64,000 bases of DNA from NCBI RefSeq assembly GCF_038007465.1, contig NZ_JBBOXF010000001.1:2739001-2803000 (forward strand), written 5' to 3'. Position numbers and translations under genes: made by a program. Shown in pieces: positions 44,739 through 52,455 of the stretch (positions are counted from its first letter, which is position 1; the number at the start of each line of letters is the position of its first letter). This stretch comes from Sporosarcina sp. FSL K6-1508 (GTDB taxonomy: Bacteria; Bacillota; Bacilli; Bacillales_A; Planococcaceae). Under the pieces are notes generated by a model, which worked only from the letters and a program-made list of their open reading frames with translations, was not told the DNA's origin and searched no databases.

Positions 44739-45158
44739 ATGTTTTTCAAAACTAAAATCTGTAGTAATAAGCTGTACATCTATCCTGAAGTGGAAGCCCA
44801 TGTAGCAAAACAAAATCCAGCTGAACTAATCGAGTTGGGGTTTCTCGTCCTTGAAACATCCCTCCTATTGTTGAGGATGATGGATACCCGAAACTATAAA
44901 AAGGATATGCGGTTTTGGATGAAACGTATATCGCACAATGCCCACTCGCTTCCCGAATTATTGTGGGAGGAAGGTGAACAATCAAATCAATTGTTGATAA
45001 GAAAACAGAACAAAGAGCACCTGGAATTACTCAGATATAAAATATCGAGAACCATTCAAACGTTGTTCAGTTTTGAAGAAGATAGTCGTGTTCCTTTCAA
45101 ATTGGATCAGATACATGAGTATTTCAGCAAGTGGGATTGGATAAAGAAAAGACATTGA
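44739..45158 (+). CDS. Helical protein preceding the coupling protein
   Basis: A 139-residue mostly helical protein. AAGGAGGT fixes ATG 44739; the longer frame start lies in the terminator. It lies 15 bases before the VirD4-like gene; such small proteins can be cofactors of the coupling protein, but no family is recognised. Confidence 0.65.
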   Translation: MFFKTKICSNKLYIYPEVEAHVAKQNPAELIELGFLVLETSLLLLRMMDTRNYKKDMRFWMKRISHNAHSLPELLWEEGEQSNQLLIRKQNKEHLELLRYKISRTIQTLFSFEEDSRVPFKLDQIHEYFSKWDWIKKRH

Positions 45159-45173
45159 GAGGAGGTGACGCAG

Positions 45174-46913
45174 ATGAGTATGCCCATCGTATGGCAGGGG
45201 AGTGATTGCTTCACTCATATGCTTGCAGTTGGTCCTACTCGTTGTGGCAAGACAGCAACGATATTAAAACCGATGATCTATCAATTGTTGCTACAGAAGA
45301 AACGAGGTGTTCCGTTAGGTATATCCGTTGTCGAGCCTAAAGGGGATGTGGCGGCAATGGTAAATGAAATGTGTTTAGAAATGGATATCCCATGTATTCA
45401 CGTTGACCCTGACAAACCCAATTCTGCAAGCTTTAATCCAATGGAAGGTGACACGGATACAGTGGCGGAAGCAACGGTCGTTGTATTAAAAGGATTGTTT
45501 GGAAAACAGGATGCTTTCTTCGCAACCGTTCAGGAACTATCTGCGCGTAACGTTACGAAACTGCTTAAAGAACTGCATGGCAACAACATGGATATCGTTG
45601 ATGTAATGAACACGCTACGTGATCAAAATGTCTTGCAGCAAAAGGTATCGGAACTGAAGCATCGGGACGGCATGACGGACTTGGTCCATTTTTTTGAATC
45701 AGAATTACTCGGAAGCATGCGTGAGAAATATCAGCAATTCGTAATTGGATTAAGAGCTCAACTGGAAAATATCGTCAGTAACGAAGCGTTACGAACAATC
45801 ATGACCGGTAAGAGTGATGTGAACATTGATGAGCATTTGGAAACAGGCGGCGTCCTTGCGGTTAATACAGCACTTGGCAAGTTACGAAAAGCTGGGGATG
45901 CATTCGGACAATTTATGATCATGCATTTACAAAACGGAACGTTCAGGAGACCTGGCACAGAGAATACACGTATTCCCCATTTTTTGATCGTCGATGAGTA
46001 TAGTCGTTACATTAATCCAGATGTAGAAATCTTCCTGTCACTCGCTGCTGAATATAGGGTAGCTGGTATTTTTGCGACACAATCACTTGGCCAACTTGAA
46101 ATAGAGTCTGGGAATCTTGGTCCTAAGGCAATGAAACAGGCCATTCTTACGTCTTGCCGAAACAAAATCTGTTTTGGTGGCATATCCGCACAAGACGCAC
46201 AGGATTTTGCGGATGAATTCGGTAAAGATAAAGTCATCATGCGGCAAAGCACATATAAGAACAGAATACTGTTGCCACGGCTCTTTCCAGATTCCTATCG
46301 GGACACAGAGGATGAGGAATACCGTTTTGATCCAACAGATTTAATGGACGGCATACCCAAATTCAACTTTGTCCATAAACTTTTAGAAGACGGAACACCA
46401 CAGAAACCTGCATTAGCAAAAGGTCAATTTGTTCCGCGTAACTGGAAGGAACTTAGGGAGTGGGAAGAAAAAACAACTTTTAAAAAGACGAAGAGTAAAA
46501 TTCCTAAGAAATTCATGAAGAATAGTCTGCTTGTTCGTTTTCAAGAGAGGATGAAAAAGAGGAATGAAAAGGGGGATGAAGAAACAGAACAAATATCAGA
46601 TATCCCAATCGAACCCAATATCCAGCCCGAACTTGAAACGCTTTATTCGTTAGAGTTAACTACTGCCGAAAGTCCAGATGATTCTCTAAAAGTAGAAAAG
46701 GAATCTTTAGAAACAAAGCAAACACCTACATCTATTCCCATTGATGAAAAAGGGGGAGTAAAACATGGTTCTAAACAAATTAAGGTACACCAAGTGCCAA
46801 CAGTAGTTACTGTGCCACCCAAGGAAGAGAAGGGCATTGTTCAACCGACTTCGAATCCTAAAAAGAAGGAAACGAGCAATGTAGTCAAGTCTAATGATGG
46901 ATTTTGGGATTAG
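45174..46913 (+). CDS. VirD4/TraG-type coupling protein
   Basis: A 579-residue ATPase that brings the relaxed DNA to the secretion channel. Walker A GPTRCGKT lies at residues 20-27, Walker B is HFLIVDEYSRYI, and VEPKGDVAAMVNEM and CRNKICFGG are further VirD4/TraG landmarks. It lacks the usual N-terminal membrane helices; the upstream small protein or the charged 150-residue C-terminal tail may replace them. GGAGGTGA sits five bases before ATG 45174. Confidence 0.9.
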   Translation: MSMPIVWQGSDCFTHMLAVGPTRCGKTATILKPMIYQLLLQKKRGVPLGISVVEPKGDVAAMVNEMCLEMDIPCIHVDPDKPNSASFNPMEGDTDTVAEATVVVLKGLFGKQDAFFATVQELSARNVTKLLKELHGNNMDIVDVMNTLRDQNVLQQKVSELKHRDGMTDLVHFFESELLGSMREKYQQFVIGLRAQLENIVSNEALRTIMTGKSDVNIDEHLETGGVLAVNTALGKLRKAGDAFGQFMIMHLQNGTFRRPGTENTRIPHFLIVDEYSRYINPDVEIFLSLAAEYRVAGIFATQSLGQLEIESGNLGPKAMKQAILTSCRNKICFGGISAQDAQDFADEFGKDKVIMRQSTYKNRILLPRLFPDSYRDTEDEEYRFDPTDLMDGIPKFNFVHKLLEDGTPQKPALAKGQFVPRNWKELREWEEKTTFKKTKSKIPKKFMKNSLLVRFQERMKKRNEKGDEETEQISDIPIEPNIQPELETLYSLELTTAESPDDSLKVEKESLETKQTPTSIPIDEKGGVKHGSKQIKVHQVPTVVTVPPKEEKGIVQPTSNPKKKETSNVVKSNDGFWD

Positions 46914-46935
46914 TTTTTTAGTCATATAAATTGGT

Positions 46936-46988
46936 GACACAGTTCGCTAGTCGTTAACAGACGATTAACGAGTGGTGTTATTTTTATT
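46936..46988 (+). terminator. Terminator between coupling protein and S1 genes
   Basis: Nested stems ACAC/GTGT (46937-46940 with 46975-46978) and TCGTTAA/TTAACGA (46951-46957 with 46965-46971) are followed by TATTTTTATT. It again lies within the element's long plus-strand gene run. Confidence 0.65.
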
Positions 46989-47086
46989 GTCAATTTTATT
47001 CGCAAAGGATAATTCAATCAGAAAGTAAAATGAAACAGGTTTTAATTTCAAAAAAAAATAAACTATTGAAATGGAGAGAATATAAA

Positions 47087-47908
47087 ATGACAGAAAACAA
47101 CATGCAGGTTCTAATTGAAGGTTTTGATCCATCGAAAGTACAAGTGGACAGCGAATTTAATAACGACTGGAAAAAGGTTTATGGTGCTTACCAAAATAAT
47201 ACGATATTGCAGGCTTCGATGACTGGAATTGAAACGCTGCTCGATAAGCCTTGTGCTGTTGTAACGCTAGGTAACGTCCGTGGGTTTATCCCGTTGGAAT
47301 TTACGGGTGCTGACAACTTACGCCAGCTCCGAGCAATGACGGGACAGTCTGTTGCATTCAAGGTTTTGAACTATGACCGTGAAGCAGAAGTGTTCACTGG
47401 ATCACGTATTGCTGCATTGGAACAAATGGCATCCATTACGTTAAAGAAAATTGACGTGGATGATGAGATCATTGCCGTTGTTCGTAGTGTCAGCCCTTCG
47501 CTTGTTCGTGCTGATATCGGTGGAATTGAAGTAAAGATTCCTCTCGAAGAAATCAAATATGGTTGGATTGACGATTTAACGGAAGAAGTTAAGCAAGGCG
47601 ATCACCTGAAAGTTAAAGTCTTGGAGATTGATAAAGAGGAGAAGAAAGTAACGGTGAGTGCAAAAGCCACACAAGAGAACCCGTGGTTGCGTTCGATTGG
47701 TCGATACTCGTCTGGTAATGAATATGTCGGCACAGTTTCCGGTGTACGTGAATACGGTGTATTCGTCAATTTGGAAGCCGGTGTGGATTCATTGGCCCGT
47801 CATTTGAAGTTCCAAAACGTTAAAAGGGGTGATCGTGTGCTTGTCCGTGTATTGGAAACAGATGCGAAGAAAGAACAGATTCGTACACGTATTACTCGTG
47901 TCCTATAA
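47087..47908 (+). CDS. S1-domain RNA-binding protein
   Basis: A 273-residue protein with at least two S1 (OB-fold) domains: one around residues 125-200 (DEIIAVVRSVSPSLVRADIGG...KVLEIDKEEKKVTVSAK) and one at the C-terminus (GTVSGVREYGVFVNLEAGVDSLA), plus a degenerate third near the N-terminus. TGGAGAG precedes ATG 47087. S1 proteins occur in several Firmicute conjugative elements; an RNA or single-stranded DNA role is likely. Confidence 0.8.
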   Translation: MTENNMQVLIEGFDPSKVQVDSEFNNDWKKVYGAYQNNTILQASMTGIETLLDKPCAVVTLGNVRGFIPLEFTGADNLRQLRAMTGQSVAFKVLNYDREAEVFTGSRIAALEQMASITLKKIDVDDEIIAVVRSVSPSLVRADIGGIEVKIPLEEIKYGWIDDLTEEVKQGDHLKVKVLEIDKEEKKVTVSAKATQENPWLRSIGRYSSGNEYVGTVSGVREYGVFVNLEAGVDSLARHLKFQNVKRGDRVLVRVLETDAKKEQIRTRITRVL

Positions 47909-47975
47909 GAAATGCAGAGGGGTTGCGTAAATTGACGCGGCCCCTTCTGAATCCTAATCAGAGGAGGAGATAGTC

Positions 47976-48698
47976 ATGACACTTAGTCCGTATTCTTTAT
48001 CACATGATTGGTCGCTACACTGGACACGTATCCCATCGAACATAAAGCGCTCAGACTATGTCAACGGGGAATCACCGAAAGAACGAAAAGCGTTAGAGGC
48101 ACTTGCGGCAGTAGGATTAATCGGGGGAGCACAACTCTCCCGATTATTTTCTTTGGATAAGAAGCGGCTCAAGCGAATGGCGGTGGAAAAGAAAATAGTA
48201 CGCCATGAAATCAAAATGAATAAACAGGTCATCCCGATTTTTACACTTGGAGTAAATGGAGCTGCCGTTGCGGGGCTGAATGACTGTTATGAAAGTAATT
48301 ATTGGGTTGAATACAAAATAGAGGATGTTTTGAAACGTCTTCTGTTCTTTCAACTGTTTCAATATTTTCCTGAATCAAAAGTTTTTCCGACGCAAGGACC
48401 ATTTAGTGGTGCAATCCAGTTTCAAGGCAAGCCAATCTATGTATATGTGGTACGCGGTGATGTAAATGATTTACTCATGCATTTAAAGTGGATCGGTAAA
48501 CACTTCAACGAGCGTCTTATCATTATTACGGAGTCAATTAGACACTTGCATCCGCTAAAGGTAACTGCCGAAACAATAAAAGTAAGGGTTGCAGTGGACG
48601 TGGATTTACGGGATGACATTAATGATATTCAAAAGCTCTTTTATTTCTTGGATGAATCCGGTGAGTTTGTTAGCGAAGTAGAAAAGACGAAGGAATAG
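47976..48698 (+). CDS. Replication-relaxation-like winged-helix protein
   Basis: A 240-residue protein with a winged-helix segment (KERKALEALAAVGLIGGAQLSRLF...KRLKRMAVEKKIV) and a second domain similar in layout to replication-relaxation proteins, such as the one at 37874. GAGGAGGAGATAGTC precedes the ATG. It lies immediately before the candidate oriT region, which suggests a DNA-binding role there. Confidence 0.6.
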   Translation: MTLSPYSLSHDWSLHWTRIPSNIKRSDYVNGESPKERKALEALAAVGLIGGAQLSRLFSLDKKRLKRMAVEKKIVRHEIKMNKQVIPIFTLGVNGAAVAGLNDCYESNYWVEYKIEDVLKRLLFFQLFQYFPESKVFPTQGPFSGAIQFQGKPIYVYVVRGDVNDLLMHLKWIGKHFNERLIIITESIRHLHPLKVTAETIKVRVAVDVDLRDDINDIQKLFYFLDESGEFVSEVEKTKE

Positions 48699-48777
48699 GG
48701 GTTAACCTTGTGATATAATATTCTAAACACTTGTTATAGGAAAGTTTTGGGTCACGTCAGATAAAAAAAAGAAGCAA

Positions 48778-48832
48778 AGAACAAAACAAGAACAAAACAA
48801 AAACAAAACAAGAACAAAATAAGAATAGAATA
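48778..48832. repeat. Five tandem 11-bp A-rich repeats
   Basis: Five head-to-tail copies of AGAACAAAACA, with the last two diverged (agaacaaaata, agaatagaata). An 11-bp period close to one helical turn puts the A-tracts in phase, which would bend the DNA. Open reading on the opposite strand is only a by-product of this composition. Confidence 0.85.
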
Positions 48833-48847
48833 AGCGATTTGTCATAA

Positions 48848-48902
48848 GTAACCCCCGCTGGAGGTAAAATTCACTTTTCGAAAAGACTTCCATAGGGGTT
48901 AC
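48848..48902. repeat. Candidate oriT: nested inverted repeats
   Basis: GTAACCCC (48848-48855) is the exact reverse complement of GGGGTTAC (48895-48902), enclosing GGAGG/CTTCC partial pairing and a perfect 12-bp palindrome CTTTTCGAAAAG (48874-48885). It lies 16 bases after the 11-bp repeats, in a non-coding stretch after a winged-helix replication-relaxation-like gene. Bent DNA next to a large inverted repeat is a typical transfer-origin layout, but no nick site is known. Confidence 0.55.
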
Positions 48903-49260
48903 ATCTATTCGATCCAGGGCAGTGTGAATTAGATAAAGAGTGGGTGATTCCGAAGTTTTCATCTATTGTTGGATATGAATTAACAGGGTCGCAAAACAAT
49001 CAATGGTAAAGGTAACTAAATTAATGATTTTGTGCTAAATATAAAACTTGAAATGCTGTAAGTGGAAAGGGTCTACTTAAATGACCCAGCTAAGTATATC
49101 AGGATTGTCCTAAATGATGTTTTAAGGGTCTTGGATTGGCAATCGTTGGAAGTCTTTTTATGTTTTTCAGTTACATGATATGAATAGAGAATTCGCGCCA
49201 ATAATTATCATGAAAACCAAAGAATATTTAATCTAATATACTTATAGAGAAGGTGAAAAA
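48903..49260. other. AT-rich spacer before the ABC-3C cassette
   Basis: No gene is supported. A small GGGTC/GACCC hairpin occurs near 49068-49088. A TATACT at 49237-49242 may be the -10 of the next operon, without a clear -35. AGAAGGTG just before 49261 is its ribosome site. Confidence 0.35.
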
Positions 49261-49449
49261 ATGGAGAAGGTCACGTTAGTTTTAAGTATAGTTGCGTCAA
49301 TTGGAACAATAATATCACTTTTACTAAATTTCAAATTAAAAAAAGAATTAACTTTACATAAGCAAAAGATTGAAGGAAATAAAAACATTCAATCTTTAGG
49401 GGATAACGTTATTAATAACACTGGCAATAATAGTAACTTTAAACGCTAG
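49261..49449 (+). CDS. Small membrane protein of the ABC-3C cassette
   Basis: A 62-residue protein with one N-terminal membrane helix and a polar tail rich in Asn and Gly (VINNTGNNSN). The next protein begins with the similar stretch STGNNTINNTGE, so the two probably work together. GAAGGTG precedes the ATG. Confidence 0.6.
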   Translation: MEKVTLVLSIVASIGTIISLLLNFKLKKELTLHKQKIEGNKNIQSLGDNVINNTGNNSNFKR

Positions 49450-49460
49450 GAAGTGTAAAT

Positions 49461-50003
49461 ATGTTTGCTAACAAAGGGAATATTGATAGTACTGGTAATA
49501 ATACTATAAACAATACAGGTGAGAGAGCCCAATTCGAAATCAATCATTATGCTAACCCCCAACAGATATTAAATAAAACATACTTATATGGCTTTTGTGT
49601 AAAGTTTTCTGAGGTAGAAGATACTGCTGAAAGCTATGATACAGAGATTGCTTCAGATATCGAAGAAAAGATGGACTACAATGAAATTGATCTTTATAAA
49701 GAAATTTTTTTTGAATGTGACCATTATATCGATGATGTTGAAGCAATACTGGAAGAAATACCGAGAAGACAAAGAATACTTTCTAAAATAAACAATAAAT
49801 ACAAACGGTTTAAAAAGTTTGAGAAATGGAATGACAAAGATGAATTGTGTGAATGGGTTTACAATTATTTATATGAAACAATAGAAAATGATCAAAGTTC
49901 TGGCGATATATTTCTTGAAGATGCAGAATTAGCTATTCAAGCTCTTATGTATTACTCATTCACTAAGTGTAAATTGTTAGATCCAATACCCAAAAAGAGT
50001 TAG
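49461..50003 (+). CDS. Putative C-terminal-domain component of an ABC-3C system
   Basis: A 180-residue protein. The first 25 residues are Asn/Gly-rich (GNIDSTGNNTINNTGE), a feature of some ABC-three-component effectors; the remainder is a helical domain of the size of the family's C-terminal domain. It directly precedes the middle component and the ATPase. Family membership is inferred mainly from context. Confidence 0.5.
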   Translation: MFANKGNIDSTGNNTINNTGERAQFEINHYANPQQILNKTYLYGFCVKFSEVEDTAESYDTEIASDIEEKMDYNEIDLYKEIFFECDHYIDDVEAILEEIPRRQRILSKINNKYKRFKKFEKWNDKDELCEWVYNYLYETIENDQSSGDIFLEDAELAIQALMYYSFTKCKLLDPIPKKS

Positions 50004-50012
50004 GTGACTATT

Positions 50013-50258
50013 ATGCTAATTGATAAAGATTCCAAACCTGAAGACACAATTCTCTATTTATCAGCCCAGTTACTTTTGAAAATTAAAAGCTGTAGTAGGA
50101 TTAAATTGGCTTTCATTGAAGATTTATACCGAGACATCGACGAAAAACAACCTTATTTTAAATATAACCTTTCTTTAAACTTTTTATATTTAATTGATAA
50201 AGTAAAAATTGAAGGGGGTGACTTAGTATATGTACCTAATAAGAATGAAGATAGTTGA
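50013..50258 (+). CDS. ABC-3C middle component
   Basis: An 81-residue protein (MLIDKDSKPEDTILYLSAQLL...FKYNLSLNFLYLIDKVKIEG) that looks like the small winged-helix-like middle component family of ABC-three-component systems. ATG 50013 follows TTAGGTG. It overlaps the ATPase gene by 29 bases, as usual for these operons. Confidence 0.65.
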   Translation: MLIDKDSKPEDTILYLSAQLLLKIKSCSRIKLAFIEDLYRDIDEKQPYFKYNLSLNFLYLIDKVKIEGGDLVYVPNKNEDS

Positions 50259-51903
50259 AGGAATCGGAGAGTACAAGGAAATTAGGAACGTTGAGTTTAA
50301 ACTAGGATTAAACATTATTGTGGATGATACTCTAAATGGTGCAGATAATAAAAATCAAGGTAATAATGTTGGTAAAACAACCTTCTTAAAATTAATTGAT
50401 TTATGTTTAGGTGCTAAAGATAAAAAATATATTTGGACTGATAATGATACCGGAAGTGAAACAACTTCTTTAAAAAACTACATAAATGAAAAGAAAGTCT
50501 ATGTGGAGTTAGAGATTGAAACAGTAAATATTATATATATATTAAAAGTTGAACTTTTTGACAAAGGAAAAAGATTTATTAATAGCGAACATTACACCCT
50601 GCCTAAATATGTGGATAAATTGAATGAAATTATTTTTAACATTGAAAAACCCCCTTCCTTTAGACAGTTAATAGGGAAATTTGTAAGGATAAATCAAAAA
50701 GAGGATACAAATACTTTTTTAAAATACTTGCATCAAAATACGACAAATGCAGAGTATAAAAATATATATGATTTCTTGTTTAAACTATCCTCGCTTGAAG
50801 AAAGTGAAAAAAAGTTAAATCTTTATAAAGAAATAGAACAGATAAAGAAAGATATAGACCAAATTATTAGATTACACAAGTTTTCTAATATCGATGATCT
50901 TAAAGAAAGAATTAGAATAATTAAAAGTACAGTGCTGGAACTAGAGAAAAAAGTAAATGCAATGATTAATGTTAAGGAATACGAAAAAAAACAAGAAGAA
51001 GTTTCAACCATTAAAAACTACATTAATACAATTAATGATTCAATTGAGACAATGTTATTTAAAAGAACTAAAATAGAAAGTATTTTGTCGAAGGAAGAAG
51101 TGAAAAACGAAAGTATTGATGAAAATATCTTATTGGAATTCTATAAAGATGTAGAAGCATCATTGGGTAATATTAAAAAGGAATTCAATGAACTTGTTGT
51201 GTTCAATAATCGTGTAAAACAGAACAAAATTAATTATTATCGTAATAGATTGGAAAAAGTTAATTTTGATTTGAGTGAAATGCTAAAATCACGAGTACGA
51301 ATTATTAACGAAAATAAGAATATAATTAGTTTGATAAATGAAGATAATTTTAAGGAATTTGAAATTATTCATAAAGAGTTAATAAAACAAAGCGAGCAAC
51401 TTGGGTCGCTTTACAATGTACAAGAAATTTACAATGATCTTAACGAAAAATTAAACGAGAGAAATGGTACCTATGAAAATATGAATGGAAATTCAGGGTC
51501 ACTCGATAATTTATCAAAGTTTAATGAATATCTCACCAAATTTAGTAATGAGATTTTCGGGCAACGTTTATACCTAACCCGTGAGAACACTTTCCCTTTA
51601 AAGTTGTCAAATGTTGATGAGGGCTTAGGTACGGGGTATCGGAAAACTATAACTTTGCTTTTGGATATTGCTTATGTTTCATTTATTAATGAGCTAAAAT
51701 TAAATTACCCGAGATTCTTTGTGCATGATGTTTTAGAAACAATGGATGAACATAACCTAAGTGAAGTTACTAAGTTTATTAATGAAAATGGAAGTCAATT
51801 TGTTTTTGCAATATTAAATGAAAAGATCAAAGATTACTCCTTTATCAATGAAAAGGATAAAATATTAATATTATCAAAAGATAACAAGGTTTTTAAAATA
51901 TAA
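50230..51903 (+). CDS. DUF2326-type ABC/SMC-like ATPase
   Basis: A 557-residue SMC/Rad50-like ATPase. The N-terminal Walker A is NNVGKTTFLKLIDLCLG near residue 47, a long coiled coil runs from about residue 190 to 420, and a C-terminal head has GLGTGYRKT and FVHDVLETMDEHN (Walker B-like) followed by a FVFAIL strand. This is the DUF2326 layout of ABC-three-component ATPases, thought to sense and act against invading DNA. GGGGGTGA precedes the ATG. Confidence 0.8.
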   Translation: MYLIRMKIVEGIGEYKEIRNVEFKLGLNIIVDDTLNGADNKNQGNNVGKTTFLKLIDLCLGAKDKKYIWTDNDTGSETTSLKNYINEKKVYVELEIETVNIIYILKVELFDKGKRFINSEHYTLPKYVDKLNEIIFNIEKPPSFRQLIGKFVRINQKEDTNTFLKYLHQNTTNAEYKNIYDFLFKLSSLEESEKKLNLYKEIEQIKKDIDQIIRLHKFSNIDDLKERIRIIKSTVLELEKKVNAMINVKEYEKKQEEVSTIKNYINTINDSIETMLFKRTKIESILSKEEVKNESIDENILLEFYKDVEASLGNIKKEFNELVVFNNRVKQNKINYYRNRLEKVNFDLSEMLKSRVRIINENKNIISLINEDNFKEFEIIHKELIKQSEQLGSLYNVQEIYNDLNEKLNERNGTYENMNGNSGSLDNLSKFNEYLTKFSNEIFGQRLYLTRENTFPLKLSNVDEGLGTGYRKTITLLLDIAYVSFINELKLNYPRFFVHDVLETMDEHNLSEVTKFINENGSQFVFAILNEKIKDYSFINEKDKILILSKDNKVFKI

Positions 51904-52024
51904 AAGAGATTAAGGTGTTAATAGGTTTGATTTATGGAGCGCATATGGGAAGTTGAAAGAAAAACATATGTAGTTGGGATGCTACTTTTCTGCCAAATAA
52001 TGTGATTACTGATTTTCATTCGAT

Positions 52025-52053
52025 TTGCTATCTATTTTTGAATTGGATATAAT
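52025..52053 (+). promoter_or_regulatory. SigA promoter of leader RNA copy A
   Basis: TTGCTA (52025-52030), a 17-base spacer and a perfect TATAAT (52048-52053). The distance to the conserved leader start is 14 bases, so the leader RNA begins close to the transcription start. The rest of 51904-52024 holds nothing recognisable. Confidence 0.7.
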
Positions 52054-52066
52054 ATATACATATTTC

Positions 52067-52301
52067 ATTAGTTTTCACGTCACCATTTTTCACTGGTGAA
52101 AGTCGTTAAACCTTTTATTTATTACTAAAGGAGATTCGACACAAATGTTTAGCCTTTGTATTTTCATTCTCTTTGAGAAAAGTTAGGCAGATGTATTACG
52201 TCACAAAATTGCTGTATGCACACTAGATACTTACGCATTATTTGAGTGATATATATTTTAAAAGCCGATCGATCCCATTTTGGGTGACATCGGCTTTTTT
52301 T
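52067..52301 (+). ncRNA. Conserved ~235-nt structured leader RNA, copy A
   Basis: This region and 57509-57740 share long identical blocks (ATTAGTTTTC; GAAAGTCGTT; AAGGAGATTCGACACAAATG; GGCAGATGTA; ACGTCACAAAATTGCT; GTGATATATATT), separated by variable loops, and neither codes for protein. Predicted stems: TCACC/GGTGA (52080-52084 with 52095-52099), GTCG/CGAC (52102-52105 with 52137-52140) enclosing CCTTT/AAAGG, CAAA/TTTG, and a final terminator stem. In copy B the first stem is TCATC/GATGA, a compensatory C-G to T-A change. It precedes the RecT-like gene. I cannot assign an Rfam family. Confidence 0.75.
52260..52301 (+). terminator. Terminator T1 of leader RNA copy A
   Basis: AGCCGAT (52263-52269) pairs with ATCGGCT (52289-52295), followed by a T-run and preceded by an A-run. 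First of four related terminators with the pattern AAAAGTCGAT...GTCGGCTTTT. Confidence 0.85.
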
Positions 52302-52383
52302 GCTTTAAAAATCTGAAAGGTGTGCTGTAATGATATGACATGAAAACAAAACAACTTTCGTTTTCTGTTTCGGTGGGTTACAT

Positions 52384-52426
52384 AAAAGTCGATTGATCCC
52401 TTATGGGTGAAGTCGGCTTTTTTATT
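52384..52426 (+). terminator. Terminator T2 before the RecT-like gene
   Basis: AAAAGTCGA (52384-52392) pairs with TCGGCTTTT with one wobble pair, then a T-run. A second barrier 83 bases after T1 and about 30 bases before the RecT-like start. The stretch between T1 and T2 resembles no gene. Confidence 0.8.
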
Positions 52427-52455
52427 TATTAAAAATACAAAAGGAGATGGTTTAA

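Noticed and set aside
48723..48962. Minus-strand 79-residue ORF with Phe/Leu-rich segment
   Set aside because: It is produced by reading the 11-bp A-rich repeats backwards and has no ribosome site; the DNA repeats are the real feature.
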